From: CAVRAZ01 sp963719135
Lineage (GTDB): Bacteria; Pseudomonadota; Gammaproteobacteria; DSM-19610
Direction of reading: 5' to 3'
Assembly (NCBI GenBank): GCA_963719135.1
Contig: CAVRAZ010000001.1
Location: forward strand, 682,001 to 746,000
Length of the DNA: 64,000 nt
Part shown: piece by piece, positions 54,703 to 62,445 of the stretch
How the letters are laid out: each line of letters begins with the position of its first letter
Position numbering within the stretch: position 1 is the first letter of the stretch
Translations under genes and position numbers: made by a program
Notes under the pieces: generated by a model
Told to the model about the DNA's origin: nothing
The model's database searches: none
Seen by the model: only the letters and a program-made list of their open reading frames with translations

Positions 54703-55311
54703 ATGCCAGGGTTGGCGTGCACGCCGTTCTTTCCGCCCACCCGGTGCTGTGGTGAGTGTTTTGAGTGTCTTAGACTCTCAGACGGAACAGCCGGGTATCG
54801 TAGGGGTGGGCACACCCGCCGGCGGCGTCTATCGAGGTTTCGGCGTCCGTGGGCGCTCCCGCAGCCGCCGCTCAACCCCGCGCTGCGGATTCACCTGTTG
54901 GAGCGCCTGGCCCCGGCGGACGAACTCGAGCCGCAGATCGCCCGCCTGGGCGCGCTGATGAAGGCGATGCAGTCGCTGCAGAACCGCGAGCCGTCGGACC
55001 CCCATCAACTGCACTCCAAAGCAGTCCTGGTGCGGCCCCAACTCGTCACGCTGCGCCTGATGTCGCAGCGGCTGGCATCCAGTTTCGCCAACGCCGAAGA
55101 ATACGTCCAGTCGAACGGCGCCGGACAGGACGCCGAACAACTGCGCGCGGTCTGCGAACAGATGATCAAAGACCGCGAAGCGCAGAGCCGGAGCGACCGC
55201 TTCGCGATCCAGGATTTGATGTCCGGATACAACCCGGCGGAAACGCTGACCGCGTCGATAAAGAAGAAGAAGGACGGCACCGCCAACGCGATCGCTCAGA
55301 CGCTCGGCTGA
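54703..55311 (+). CDS. Hypothetical protein, 5' end uncertain
   Basis: The frame is 202 codons, but the first ~50 (Cys/Arg-rich) have no protein-like character. From about 54853 the composition becomes coding-like and helical (RIHLLERLAPADELEPQIARL in parts, RLMSQRLASSFANAEEYVQ, AVCEQMIKDREAQSRSD), ending in a lysine-rich stretch and AIAQTLG. The true start could be an internal non-ATG codon, or the gene may have lost its 5' end through a frameshift: another frame upstream reads SVLSVLDSQTEQPGIVGVG. The family is not recognised. Confidence 0.4.
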   Translation: MPGLACTPFFPPTRCCGECFECLRLSDGTAGYRRGGHTRRRRLSRFRRPWALPQPPLNPALRIHLLERLAPADELEPQIARLGALMKAMQSLQNREPSDPHQLHSKAVLVRPQLVTLRLMSQRLASSFANAEEYVQSNGAGQDAEQLRAVCEQMIKDREAQSRSDRFAIQDLMSGYNPAETLTASIKKKKDGTANAIAQTLG

Positions 55312-55379
55312 CCCGGCCGGCGATCACGGGCCGTTGCTTTGTTGCTTGACGCGCTCGCAGGAAGGGACGTACCGCTGCC

Positions 55380-55544
55380 GTGCGGCTCTCTGAATTGATC
55401 GGGGTAACGAGCGGCACGTACGATCAGAGGCTCGACCTGACGCACACGTCGAGCTTCAACCCGACGTTGGTAACGGACAGCGGCGGTAGCCTGACAGACA
55501 CGGAAGCGACTCTCGTCGCCGGTCTCGACGCCGGCCGCGCGTAA
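55380..55544 (+). pseudogene. Remnant of a CHRD-domain protein
   Basis: A 54-codon frame from GTG reads YDQRLDLTHTSSFNPTLV and GGSLTDTEATLVAGLDAGRA, which resembles part of a CHRD domain (typical continuation Y-x-N-I-H-T is cut off). There is no start-proximal signal sequence. I read it as a short relic; chance similarity is possible. Confidence 0.4.
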
Positions 55545-55549
55545 TCGAC

Positions 55550-56092
55550 TCACCCCGGCCGCCGCGCGTACTCGGCGTCGAACAGTGCCTCCAGCCGCAC
55601 ATTCACGCCGCGAACCCGGTCGATCACCGCCTTCGCCCAGTCGAAATACGCCTGCTTGCGCGCCAACGGCCAGTCCACCGGCGGCCGGCTGTTGATGTCG
55701 CGCAGGTTGGCGATCTTGTCCGCCAGCTTGACCAGTTTCGCTTCGGTGCAGGCGTATGCCGCGCGTTCGATCTGCACGCGTTTGCGTTCCGCCTTGAGCA
55801 GTGTCTTGTCGTCTGTCACGTCCATCACGATGCGGCAAATGTCCGGACCGAACAGTTCGGACAGTTCTTCCGGGGTCGTATCCGTGTCCTCGACCGTGTC
55901 GTGCAGCAGCGCCGCGCACAGCACGGCGGTGTCGGTGACGCCGGCTTCGTTGCAGAGAATGTTCGCCAACGCGATAGGATGATTGATGTATGGCGATGCG
56001 TCGCTGTCCTTGCGCCGCTGGTCCCGGTGTTTGTGGGCGGCGAAGGCCAGCGCCTTCAGGATCAGTTTGATTGATGTGTCGTTACTGGCCAC
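55550..56092 (-). CDS. HD-domain hydrolase, SpoT/MESH1-like
   Basis: The 180-residue protein is a stand-alone HD domain of the RelA/SpoT hydrolase type: ALAFAAHKHRDQRRKDSDASPYINHPIALA in parts near 14-43 (first metal histidine and substrate region), CAALLHDTVEDTDTT near 58-72 (HD pair and ED), and KLVKLADKIANLRDI near 118-132. Size and motifs fit a small alarmone (ppGpp) hydrolase such as MESH1. It has no synthetase or regulatory domain. With dksA in the same window it may affect the stringent response, which is inference. Upstream lies a GGGGTAAGAAC hairpin. Confidence 0.85.
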   Translation of the reverse strand: MASNDTSIKLILKALAFAAHKHRDQRRKDSDASPYINHPIALANILCNEAGVTDTAVLCAALLHDTVEDTDTTPEELSELFGPDICRIVMDVTDDKTLLKAERKRVQIERAAYACTEAKLVKLADKIANLRDINSRPPVDWPLARKQAYFDWAKAVIDRVRGVNVRLEALFDAEYARRPG

Positions 56093-56125
56093 CAGGCATC
56101 CTTCAGATTATCAAGATCGAAAAAA

Positions 56126-56235
56126 CCGGGGTAAGAACACAGTTTTCGCTAATATTGCTCAAGGCGTCTTCCCAACCAGCCGGCACGCATTGCGTCGTTC
56201 CCCGAAAATTAGCGAAAACTGTGTTCTTACCCCGG
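56126..56235. repeat. GGGGTAAGAACACAG hairpin, variant with paired change
   Basis: Arms CCGGGGTAAGAACACAG and CTGTGTTCTTACCCCGG enclose TTTTCGCTAAT/ATTAGCGAAAA and a ~45-base loop. Compared with the 29.4-kb copy, C-to-A in the left arm and G-to-T in the right arm keep pairing. The right arm supplies the TAA stop of the DUF502 gene. Confidence 0.88.
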
Positions 56236-56850
56236 TATTTCCCGCTTTTCGCCCACCCGGGCCGAGTGTTCGCCGGTCACCCCGGCGGTGAGCACGAAGC
56301 GCATGGCCTCCTCCATGCTCATGTCCAGCGGTCGCACGGCGCTGCGCGGCACCAGGACGGCGTAGCCGCCGATCATGTAGCTCATCGGCAGATAGACCAG
56401 CACGGTGTCCCGGGCGCTGAACGCCTCCGGCACCTGCTCGAAATCGGTCTTGGTGACGAATCCGACCAACTGCACGCCGGTCTCGCCGAAGGTGACCATC
56501 ACCACCTGGCCGAAGTCCCGCTTGCGGTCGGGCGAAAAATAATCGAGCAGGTCGCGGATCGCGAAATACACCGACTTGATCAGCGGCAGGCGCACGAACA
56601 TGCGCTCGCCCAGGGCAAACAGACGCCGCACCACCAGCACACGCATCAACAGCCCCACAACGAACGCGACCACCAGACCGGCGGCGACGCCCATCCCCGG
56701 CCGGTACGTCGCCTCAGGCAACACCCTGCGCAGCAGCATGCCCAGCAGCGACTCGGTCGATAGCGCCAGCCAGTAGAACAGATAGAGCGTCAGCACGACC
56801 GGCAACAGGGTAATCAGACCGGTCAGGATGTTCTTACCCAGAAATCGCAT
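56227..56850 (-). CDS. DUF502 family inner-membrane protein
   Basis: The 207-residue protein matches DUF502: FLGKNILTGLITLLPVVLTLYLFYWL in parts near 3-28 (first helix), a second helix near 52-75, then RLPLIKSVYFAIRDLLDYFS near 86-105, FGQVVMVTFGETGVQLVGFVT in parts, and VYLPMSYMIGGYAVLVP near 148-165 with MSMEEAMRFVLTAGV at the end. The function of the family is unknown. The final GEKREIPG and stop come from the arm of a GGGGTAAGAAC repeat, so its 3' end has been touched by the repeat. DUF5062 gene lies 45 bases upstream on the same strand. Confidence 0.88.
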   Translation of the reverse strand: MRFLGKNILTGLITLLPVVLTLYLFYWLALSTESLLGMLLRRVLPEATYRPGMGVAAGLVVAFVVGLLMRVLVVRRLFALGERMFVRLPLIKSVYFAIRDLLDYFSPDRKRDFGQVVMVTFGETGVQLVGFVTKTDFEQVPEAFSARDTVLVYLPMSYMIGGYAVLVPRSAVRPLDMSMEEAMRFVLTAGVTGEHSARVGEKREIPG

Positions 56851-56895
56851 GGTGTCGGTGCACTCCCGTGCGCGGTTGCCGCCGGGACGACGGGA

Positions 56896-57156
56896 TCATT
56901 CGAGCAGCGGATGGCCCTTGGGCAGCGTTGCGGCATGCCACATCGCCAGCCGGTGGCGCAGGGCTTTTTGCGAGACATGGCTCTCGGGCAAAGGTTGAAT
57001 GACCTTGTCGTGGACCAGCAGACGATAGATGAAGAGCATGCGTTCGTCGACCGAATCGGTCGGTTCGAACACGGCGGCGCCGCGCTCCTCGGCGTATTTC
57101 ATGCCGGCCTGCAGCGCACCCTTGGCCAGCTCGGCTTCGTGTTTGAGTTTTTTCAT
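56896..57156 (-). CDS. DUF5062 family protein
   Basis: The 86-residue soluble protein matches DUF5062: MKKLKHEAELAKGALQAGMKYAEERG in parts at the N-terminus, FEPTDSVDERMLFIYRLLVHDKVIQPLP in parts in the centre and RHRLAMWHAATLPKGHPLL at the end. Length is normal. The family is found mostly in gammaproteobacteria and its role is unknown. It precedes the DUF502 gene in the same direction and may share its transcript. Confidence 0.85.
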   Translation of the reverse strand: MKKLKHEAELAKGALQAGMKYAEERGAAVFEPTDSVDERMLFIYRLLVHDKVIQPLPESHVSQKALRHRLAMWHAATLPKGHPLLE

Positions 57157-57361
57157 CGCAACCTCGCTGCTGTCGGCCCCGGGGATTCGTCATCCCTGAC
57201 GCAGTATCCTGGCTCCGGCGGCAATACTCGCAGATTGGCCGGGCACACGCCAGAACGGCAGGCGCAACGCCGGTCGACGGCGCTGAGTGAGATGAGATCG
57301 AATCTGGAGCGCTGCCCGGGCCAGGACGAGTACAGGCCAATAGATCAGCGCTTCCTTGGAG

Positions 57362-57380
57362 AGAACTGTGTTCTGACCCC
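57362..57380. repeat. Half copy of the CTGTGTTCTGACCCC repeat
   Basis: AACTGTGTTCTGACCCCG lies directly next to the stop codon of the zinc-ribbon gene (57383). No opposite arm is found nearby. Confidence 0.75.
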
Positions 57381-57382
57381 GA

Positions 57383-57658
57383 CTAACTATGCGCCTCGAA
57401 CTGGTAGTTGCAGGTGTCGCACTTATGCAACCCGCCGCGCCCGGGCACCCTCGCAGCAGACCCGGCGCAGAGCGGACAAGCCACGTCGATGCCGCCGGGC
57501 ATACCAGCCGTGCCCAACCGGCTGTCGGCGTGCGCCGGGCCGTAGGACTTGTGCATGACGGCGATGGACTTTTTCGCCGCGCACACGAAGCACGGCGCCA
57601 TGACCAGAACGACCGTCACCAAGACGATAGTGGACAAATCAGGCATTGTGCCTCCCAT
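57383..57658 (-). CDS. Small membrane-anchored zinc-ribbon protein
   Basis: Best started at MPDLSTIVL (57646, 87 residues). A hydrophobic N-terminal segment (TIVLVTVVLVMAPCFVCAA) suggests one membrane helix; the C-terminus is a zinc ribbon with two cysteine pairs (ACPLCAGSAARVPGRGG, HKCDTCNYQFEAHS). Family not recognised. The stop codon abuts a half repeat. It lies 27 bases after the membrane-protein gene upstream, so they may be co-transcribed. Confidence 0.6.
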   Translation of the reverse strand: MGGTMPDLSTIVLVTVVLVMAPCFVCAAKKSIAVMHKSYGPAHADSRLGTAGMPGGIDVACPLCAGSAARVPGRGGLHKCDTCNYQFEAHS

Positions 57659-57685
57659 TCCGAAGCCGGGGCCGGACGCCTATCA

Positions 57686-58132
57686 TCACACAACCCGGCC
57701 GATGATGTAACCGATGACGATGCCGATGATCAGCGCCACCGTGAGTCCGCGGTACGTCAGCACGTCCTTCGAGTATCCGCGGCGGATGGCGACCAGCGCC
57801 ACCAGATAACCGACTGCATTGAGCAGCCAGACGAATCCGATCGACAGTATCTTGACGATCAACGGCCCGATGATCGGCACCAGGTACACCAGCCCGACCA
57901 GCCACGAAAAGGCATTGGACAGCACGCCCAGCACCACCACGCCGGCCGCCAGCACCCTGCGGTCCACGTTGTAGTGCAGCCCCAGCCACACCAGGCCGAC
58001 GATCACCAGCCACACCGGCACCATGATCTTCCAGTTTTTCCACCAAGCCGTTTTCGGCGGTGTGATCTCCGGCAGGTGCAGCGGCGGCTTCGGCGGCGGC
58101 GGCGACAGCGCTTGTTCTTCCTGGGCATCCAT
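57686..58132 (-). CDS. Hypothetical four-helix membrane protein
   Basis: The 148-residue protein has a Pro-rich soluble start (SPPPPKPPLHLPEITPPK) followed by four hydrophobic segments: WKIMVPVWLVIVGLVWLGL, AAGVVVLGVLSNAFSWLVGL, LIVKILSIGFVWLLNAVGYL and VALIIGIVIGYIIGRVV. No catalytic motif or known family is recognised. It is on the same strand as the zinc-ribbon gene just downstream. Confidence 0.6.
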   Translation of the reverse strand: MDAQEEQALSPPPPKPPLHLPEITPPKTAWWKNWKIMVPVWLVIVGLVWLGLHYNVDRRVLAAGVVVLGVLSNAFSWLVGLVYLVPIIGPLIVKILSIGFVWLLNAVGYLVALVAIRRGYSKDVLTYRGLTVALIIGIVIGYIIGRVV

Positions 58133-58252
58133 AACGGTTACCTGGGCGATGATACTGCGGGAGCGGACATGCCCACGAATCTGCCGCAGTCATGCCGTTC
58201 GCCGGCAAGCCCCCTTCTGCCGGTGTCTCCCGATCATTATTAGGATAGCATC

Positions 58253-58852
58253 TCAGTCTGGCCGGTCCGCCGCCACGCCCGGATCGCAGGACACTGCATC
58301 GCCCACCCGAATCAAACCACCGGAAAGCACGCGCCCCGTGACGCCCCCGTGTCCACGCAGGGCGTTGTAGCCCCCCGGCCCCAGCGCCGCCTCCATGCGC
58401 GAACAGGGGTCGCGGCGGCCGGTCACCTCCAGCACCACTTCCGCACCGACGCGCAGCACCAGCGGCCGGCCGCGGAACAACGGGTGAGCCGCCAGCAGGT
58501 TCAACCCCGACACCACCAGATTGCGGCGGAGGCAGGCAGGATCGATGCGCGTCGCCCCCATCAGCGCGGCCACCACCGGCAGGTGCGCGGCCCGGATCAG
58601 CGTGACCTGCCGCGAACGCATTCCCGCCCGGCCCGGAGAACGCTGTGCGCAGTGATTGCCTTGCAGTCCGCAGCCGGCAAGCGCCAGCACCTGAGCGACG
58701 GGTTCGACCTCCGTGCGCCGCGCGGGGCGAACGAAGATGGCCTTGATGCGCCCGGCGCGCGGAAACCGGCCAGCGAGGTCGCGTATGTCCGATGCGTCGG
58801 TGCGGCCGCGGTCACGCACGGTTGGCAGTATCCACCCGATGTCGGACCGCAT
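58253..58852 (-). CDS. MOSC-domain protein
   Basis: The product is up to 199 residues; the first ~30 may be extra and a start near MRSRQ is too late, so a start around residue 30 (AGRIKAIFVRPARR, non-ATG) or Met1 is possible. The MOSC core is clear: RQVTLIRAAHLPVV near 80-93, RRNLVVSGLNLLAAH near 108-122, and TGRRDPCSRMEAALGPGGYNALRGHGGVTGRVLSGG in parts near 143-178, with the conserved cysteine in DPCSRME. MOSC proteins handle sulfur bound to molybdenum cofactor; the natural substrate here is unknown. Confidence 0.82.
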   Translation of the reverse strand: MRSDIGWILPTVRDRGRTDASDIRDLAGRFPRAGRIKAIFVRPARRTEVEPVAQVLALAGCGLQGNHCAQRSPGRAGMRSRQVTLIRAAHLPVVAALMGATRIDPACLRRNLVVSGLNLLAAHPLFRGRPLVLRVGAEVVLEVTGRRDPCSRMEAALGPGGYNALRGHGGVTGRVLSGGLIRVGDAVSCDPGVAADRPD

Positions 58853-58963
58853 TTCCCCTGTTCATTCGAGCAACGGCTTGAGCAGCCAGATCGCACCACC
58901 GGCGATGGCGAGGCAGATGAGGCAGGCCAGGAGGATTTTGAGGGCTTTGTTCATGGCTGTGGA

Positions 58964-59248
58964 TCAAGCCGCTGCCAGTTCAATTCTGACGCGCGCACCC
59001 AGCGCCCGCGCCGCACGCTCCGGCGTCAACAAAGTCACCGATGTATTCTCGGGATCGAGCAACCGCTCGAGCGACGCGCGGCGGGTCTTCATCCGTTTGG
59101 CCAGTTCTGTCTTGGACAGTCGCTGCTGCTTCATCATCTCGCCAAGTTGGAATGCAATCACAGGTTTCGCCGCAACGGCTTCGGCCTCGGCGAGCGCTCC
59201 TTCTTCATCCAGGAACTCGCCCAGGTTGCTACCGATGTGTGTGGTCAT
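58964..59248 (-). CDS. Helix-turn-helix (XRE/HigA-like) protein
   Basis: The 94-residue protein has a C-terminal XRE-type helix-turn-helix (GEMMKQQRLSKTELAKRMKTRRASLERLLDPEN in parts, near 36-70) and an acidic N-terminal helix. This matches the antitoxin-like family often paired with HigB/RelE toxins, but no toxin gene is adjacent (the 47 bases towards 59296 are too few and the upstream neighbour is an HNH gene). It could be an orphan antitoxin or a regulator of the neighbouring restriction genes. Confidence 0.75.
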   Translation of the reverse strand: MTTHIGSNLGEFLDEEGALAEAEAVAAKPVIAFQLGEMMKQQRLSKTELAKRMKTRRASLERLLDPENTSVTLLTPERAARALGARVRIELAAA

Positions 59249-59295
59249 AGTACTTCTCCTCGGACAGGCAACGCGACATCAAAGATACCCGGTCC

Positions 59296-60210
59296 CTAGC
59301 CGGTACTGAATTCCCGATATCGCATTGCCAGCAGCTCGGTATCCGGTCGCAGGCGCCGATCGCGCGGCACCCACAGCCGGGTCTGGTGCATTTCTTTCAA
59401 ACCGTGCTGGAGCATGGGGCCGTCCGATTCCCTCAATATGTCTTCGCGAACCTCGATCACGTAGTCGGGCCGAATCCCCAGAAAGTGGCGGTCAAACGCT
59501 GCGTGATGGAGCTTGCATAGCGCGAGTCCGTTCGGCACGATGGGCGCGCCTTCAGGCTCGGTGTCCGGAACGATATGTGCGGCGTCCAGCAGTTGCTCAT
59601 GGCGCAACCGACACATCGCGCACTGCTCCTGATAGGCCTTGAGGACCCGAACACGAAACGAACGCTGATGCACACGCTGGCGCACCGAGGCCGTGATGTA
59701 GGCGCGGCGCACCTCCGTGGCCGACTCATCGTAGATATGATCGCGGCGTTGGTCCATTAACATCTGCTGGATAGCCTGCCTGTCGTCGACCTCCACCTTG
59801 AACGTCAGCCGATCGGGCTGATCGTCCACAATGAACACCGGCCACACCGCAAGATATTTGCCTTTATCCAGCCGATAGAAATAGATCAGTGGAATCCGTT
59901 CGCGCAGCGCTTGACGCAGGCCGACGTTATCCCTGTGTTGCGGGTCATTTCCGCGATACCGGTACAGCAACAGACCGTCCGGCGAATAGCCGTCATCATA
60001 AGGCCCGGTTGGAATCGTTGAAATGGAGATCGGGACAGCGAGAATCCGTGGCTTGAAAATGCCCTGCGGTCCCAGCAGGGGAACCCGCTGGCCCTGCCAG
60101 TCGAATCCCTGCGCAAGAATATCGCGGGCCAATATATCGCCATGCAGGGTCACTTGGTGTTCCAACCAGTCAAAGGCAGCCCGCCGAATTGCGAAGTCCC
60201 GCCTATCCAC
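59296..60210 (-). CDS. HNH endonuclease of a restriction-type operon
   Basis: The protein has 304 residues if translation starts at the GTG (60210) that overlaps the TAG of the hsdM fragment. The N-terminal ~180 residues are of a type often seen before HNH domains (FDWLEHQVTLHGDILARDILAQGF in parts; RILAVPISIS). The HNH domain reads VLKAYQEQCAMCRLRHEQLLDAAHIVPD in parts, then PNGLALCKLHHAAFD, with the catalytic AAHI histidine, metal-binding HH and D. It probably is a restriction or anti-phage nuclease originally coupled to an hsdM-type methylase. A longer frame to 60306 runs into hsdM sequence and is rejected. Confidence 0.82.
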   Translation of the reverse strand: MDRRDFAIRRAAFDWLEHQVTLHGDILARDILAQGFDWQGQRVPLLGPQGIFKPRILAVPISISTIPTGPYDDGYSPDGLLLYRYRGNDPQHRDNVGLRQALRERIPLIYFYRLDKGKYLAVWPVFIVDDQPDRLTFKVEVDDRQAIQQMLMDQRRDHIYDESATEVRRAYITASVRQRVHQRSFRVRVLKAYQEQCAMCRLRHEQLLDAAHIVPDTEPEGAPIVPNGLALCKLHHAAFDRHFLGIRPDYVIEVREDILRESDGPMLQHGLKEMHQTRLWVPRDRRLRPDTELLAMRYREFSTG

Positions 60211-60490
60211 CGGAATCCACGGCCTCCCGCCCCAGGTCCGTTGCAACCTCCCGAAACTGCGCCGACGCGGCTTCCAGGTTCTCGACGATCCCCTGCGCGA
60301 TAACATCCGGCTCCCGCAGATGTTCCGACTCCGACAGCGAACTGTCCTTCAGCCAAAAGATATTGAGGCTGACCTTGTCGCGGGCGACCAGGTCCTTGTA
60401 CTCGCAGACGCGCCAGCGACCGGTTGGATTGCGCTTTTCGGTCCAGGTCGCGTTGCGGTCGTGGCGGTTGTCCGGGTTAACGACAAAACA
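60203..60490 (-). pseudogene. 3' fragment of a second hsdM gene
   Basis: The frame VNPDNRHDRNATWTEKRNP ... GRWRVCEYKDLVARDKVSLNIFWLKDSSLSESEHL ... (shown in parts) is homologous to the last ~95 residues of the intact HsdM at 62445-63983. No catalytic part remains; upstream in the frame the similarity stops near 60490. It lacks the in-frame repeat insertion found in the intact gene. Its stop overlaps the start of the HNH gene, mirroring how the intact hsdM overlaps its own downstream nuclease gene. Confidence 0.8.
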
Positions 60491-60530
60491 CATAAAGACA
60501 AATCGACGCATGGTTGGCTTCCTGCCCGGG

Positions 60531-61133
60531 CTAAACGGGAAACTGTGGTATGGCGTCCCGTAACAGCGCAGTGGGCAACTGTATAAAGGTCGCCGGCTCC
60601 GCAATCTGGATTTCGACAAACTGCTCCGCGTACCCTGGATCATAGTTGAGCTGGAACACGAACCCGGCTTTGTGCGCGTAGGTGTACCAGCCGGACGGAT
60701 CGAAATACCGCACCCGGGCGATCGCCGACCAGGGTATCCGCAGCGGCGGGAGGAGCAGCGCGAAAAACCGGATTGCCGAAACGTACAAGGCCTGATCGTC
60801 GCATCTCACGCGCACGATGAAATTCAAACGGACTTTGGACCGCTGGTAATCGGGGTCGTCCAGACCGACGGTCGCCATGATGGCGGTGCGACAGGTCTGC
60901 CATGCCCCTGTCATTGCCGGCGCCGCCGGATATTTGTGCCACAGGTCGCGCCAACCGCTCTGGCGGACGAAAAGATACGCGATCACGCCGGGAACGGCGG
61001 CGGCGAATGCCACGCAGCCGAGAACGATGACGAACGTCGGCAGCCGCACGTATTGGGCCAGCACGGCGATAAGCCCGGCGCCCAGGGCAAGCGGCAGGAT
61101 GAATTTGGAATTGTCCACCGGCTTTTGTGCCAT
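60531..61133 (-). CDS. Hypothetical membrane protein
   Basis: The 200-residue protein has two N-terminal hydrophobic helices (FILPLALGAGLIAVLAQYV, and FVIVLGCVAFAAAVPGVIAYLFV in parts) followed by a soluble domain of about 130 residues with PH-domain-like character (RFFALLLPPLRIPWSAIARVRYFDPSGWY in parts). Family not recognised. It is inserted between the hsdM fragment and the split PD-(D/E)XK gene and may be cargo of that rearranged region. Confidence 0.6.
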   Translation of the reverse strand: MAQKPVDNSKFILPLALGAGLIAVLAQYVRLPTFVIVLGCVAFAAAVPGVIAYLFVRQSGWRDLWHKYPAAPAMTGAWQTCRTAIMATVGLDDPDYQRSKVRLNFIVRVRCDDQALYVSAIRFFALLLPPLRIPWSAIARVRYFDPSGWYTYAHKAGFVFQLNYDPGYAEQFVEIQIAEPATFIQLPTALLRDAIPQFPV

Positions 61134-61166
61134 TGCGTATCTCCCGATGCTTCACTCGATCGTCTG

Positions 61167-61292
61167 TCACAGGGCCGGCGTCACACCCCAGGGTTGACGA
61201 AACACTTCGACAATACATGCTTCGATTTCCCGCCGCACCTCGAAGCTGGCCGGTTCGTCATCCCGTGCGTTGAAACACAAGTCATAGGACAT
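61167..61292 (-). pseudogene. Possible short remnant of a MSYDL-type hypothetical protein
   Basis: A 41-codon frame reads MSYDLCFNARDDEPASFEV and then REIEACIVEVFRQPWGVTPAL. The opening MSYDL is typical of a family of small hypothetical proteins, but the frame is too short to be one. It may be a cut-off relic or chance. Confidence 0.3.
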
Positions 61293-61386
61293 TCCGGCGC
61301 TCTGCCCGCGGGCGATTCCTTGTGCCAATCGAAGCTGCGCCAGCGTGCCCGCATTGGCATCCGATCGCTTCCTCGTACTTCCGTAC

Positions 61387-62445
61387 TCAGTCACTTTTAC
61401 AGAACGAAACCTGCCTGTCGCCAAAATGATCGACAAGTATCGTCATTGCCTCTGCTGTGCGAGTACCCCACATTTTCGTCACAGTGTATGTTTTCCCGTT
61501 GGCGTGGATCAACTCATCGTCGTCAGTAAAGAACCTCTTGGTGGATTGAGGCCTTTTCCCCTCGGAAGTCAGCTGGTCGGCCAGTGCCTTCTCGAACTGT
61601 TCGGAATTCAACGTTCCCGGCACAACTCTTAGCGCGGTTGCCTTCCAGGTTAGAAGCGCTCGAATCTGCTCGGGGTCCACACCCGACGCACAGAGGTAGT
61701 GAATCAATTGGAATATCGCCCTGCGTTTGGGCAGCGACGTATGAACCTGCGGCCCGATGGTTACGTCATATTTCGTAAAATCCCGCGACTGAGTACGCGC
61801 AACACGCTCCAGTCACACCTTGTCCCTGATCTGCACCTGGTATTCCTCGGCTTCCGGCAAAGGGATCACCTGCTGGACATCCAACAGAATTTTCTCCCCG
61901 TCCCGATACGGCCGCAGCCTGACGCACCGGATGTCCACCCCGTGCTCGTTGAGCCAGAGCACCGACGTGGTGACCTCCTTGGAAAAGTCCGCGCTGGCCA
62001 ACACTACACGCACGTCCTGAGCGAACCGCTCCTCGTCGGGTTCATCCCAATCCAGGAACTCGAGCAATTGCTCCCTGGCATCCTCCTCCCTGCCCAGCCC
62101 GTTCAGGTAGCGCTCGAAGATATCCGCCGCCCGGTCAAACGTCAGCGTCGAAACCATGGCCGCATACCGGATGGCCTGAAGCTCCATGTGCCCGCCGTCC
62201 TCGGTGCGCTTCGACTCGGTGACGACCAGACTCCCCTCCCGGTCGATTCCAAGCAGATCGACACGGCGGCGGCTGTCCTGCCAGTCGCCGAACTCCTCGG
62301 CGATGACCAGGGTATCGGGCGCGATTATGTCAATCTGTTGACGGATGAGGCGCTGCAAATCGCCGCGTTCCAGAATCCGGGCATCGGCGAATGTCGTCTT
62401 CTGCAATGGCACCAGACCATCCGCGCCCAACTCATAGATCGCCAT
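61387..62445 (-). pseudogene. PD-(D/E)XK nuclease-like protein with C-terminal RAMA-like domain, in-frame TGA
   Basis: Two frames in the same phase are split by one TGA at 61813-61815 (codon 211). The first 210 residues hold a PD-(D/E)XK-type core: VIAEEFGDWQDSRRRVDLLGID, then GSLVVTESKR, giving D63 and E77-x-K79, with ELQAIRYAAM after it. Beyond the TGA the same phase reads SRDFTKYDVTIG, LPKRRAIFQLIHYLCASGV and a RAMA-like end FFTDDDELIHANGKTYTV, TKMWGTRTAEAM. The undamaged protein would be 352 residues. C-to-T in a CGA codon would explain the stop. Its ATG overlaps the hsdM stop by one base, so it is the methylase's operon partner. It may be a nuclease or a specificity-type factor. Confidence 0.7.

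Noticed and set aside
58862..58955. Possible 30-residue single-helix protein (MNKALKILLACL ... AIAGGAIWLLKPLLE)
   Set aside because: As given, the two halves are in different frames, with the break near 58920. It may be a real small membrane protein with a one-base error, but the sequence does not support it as written.
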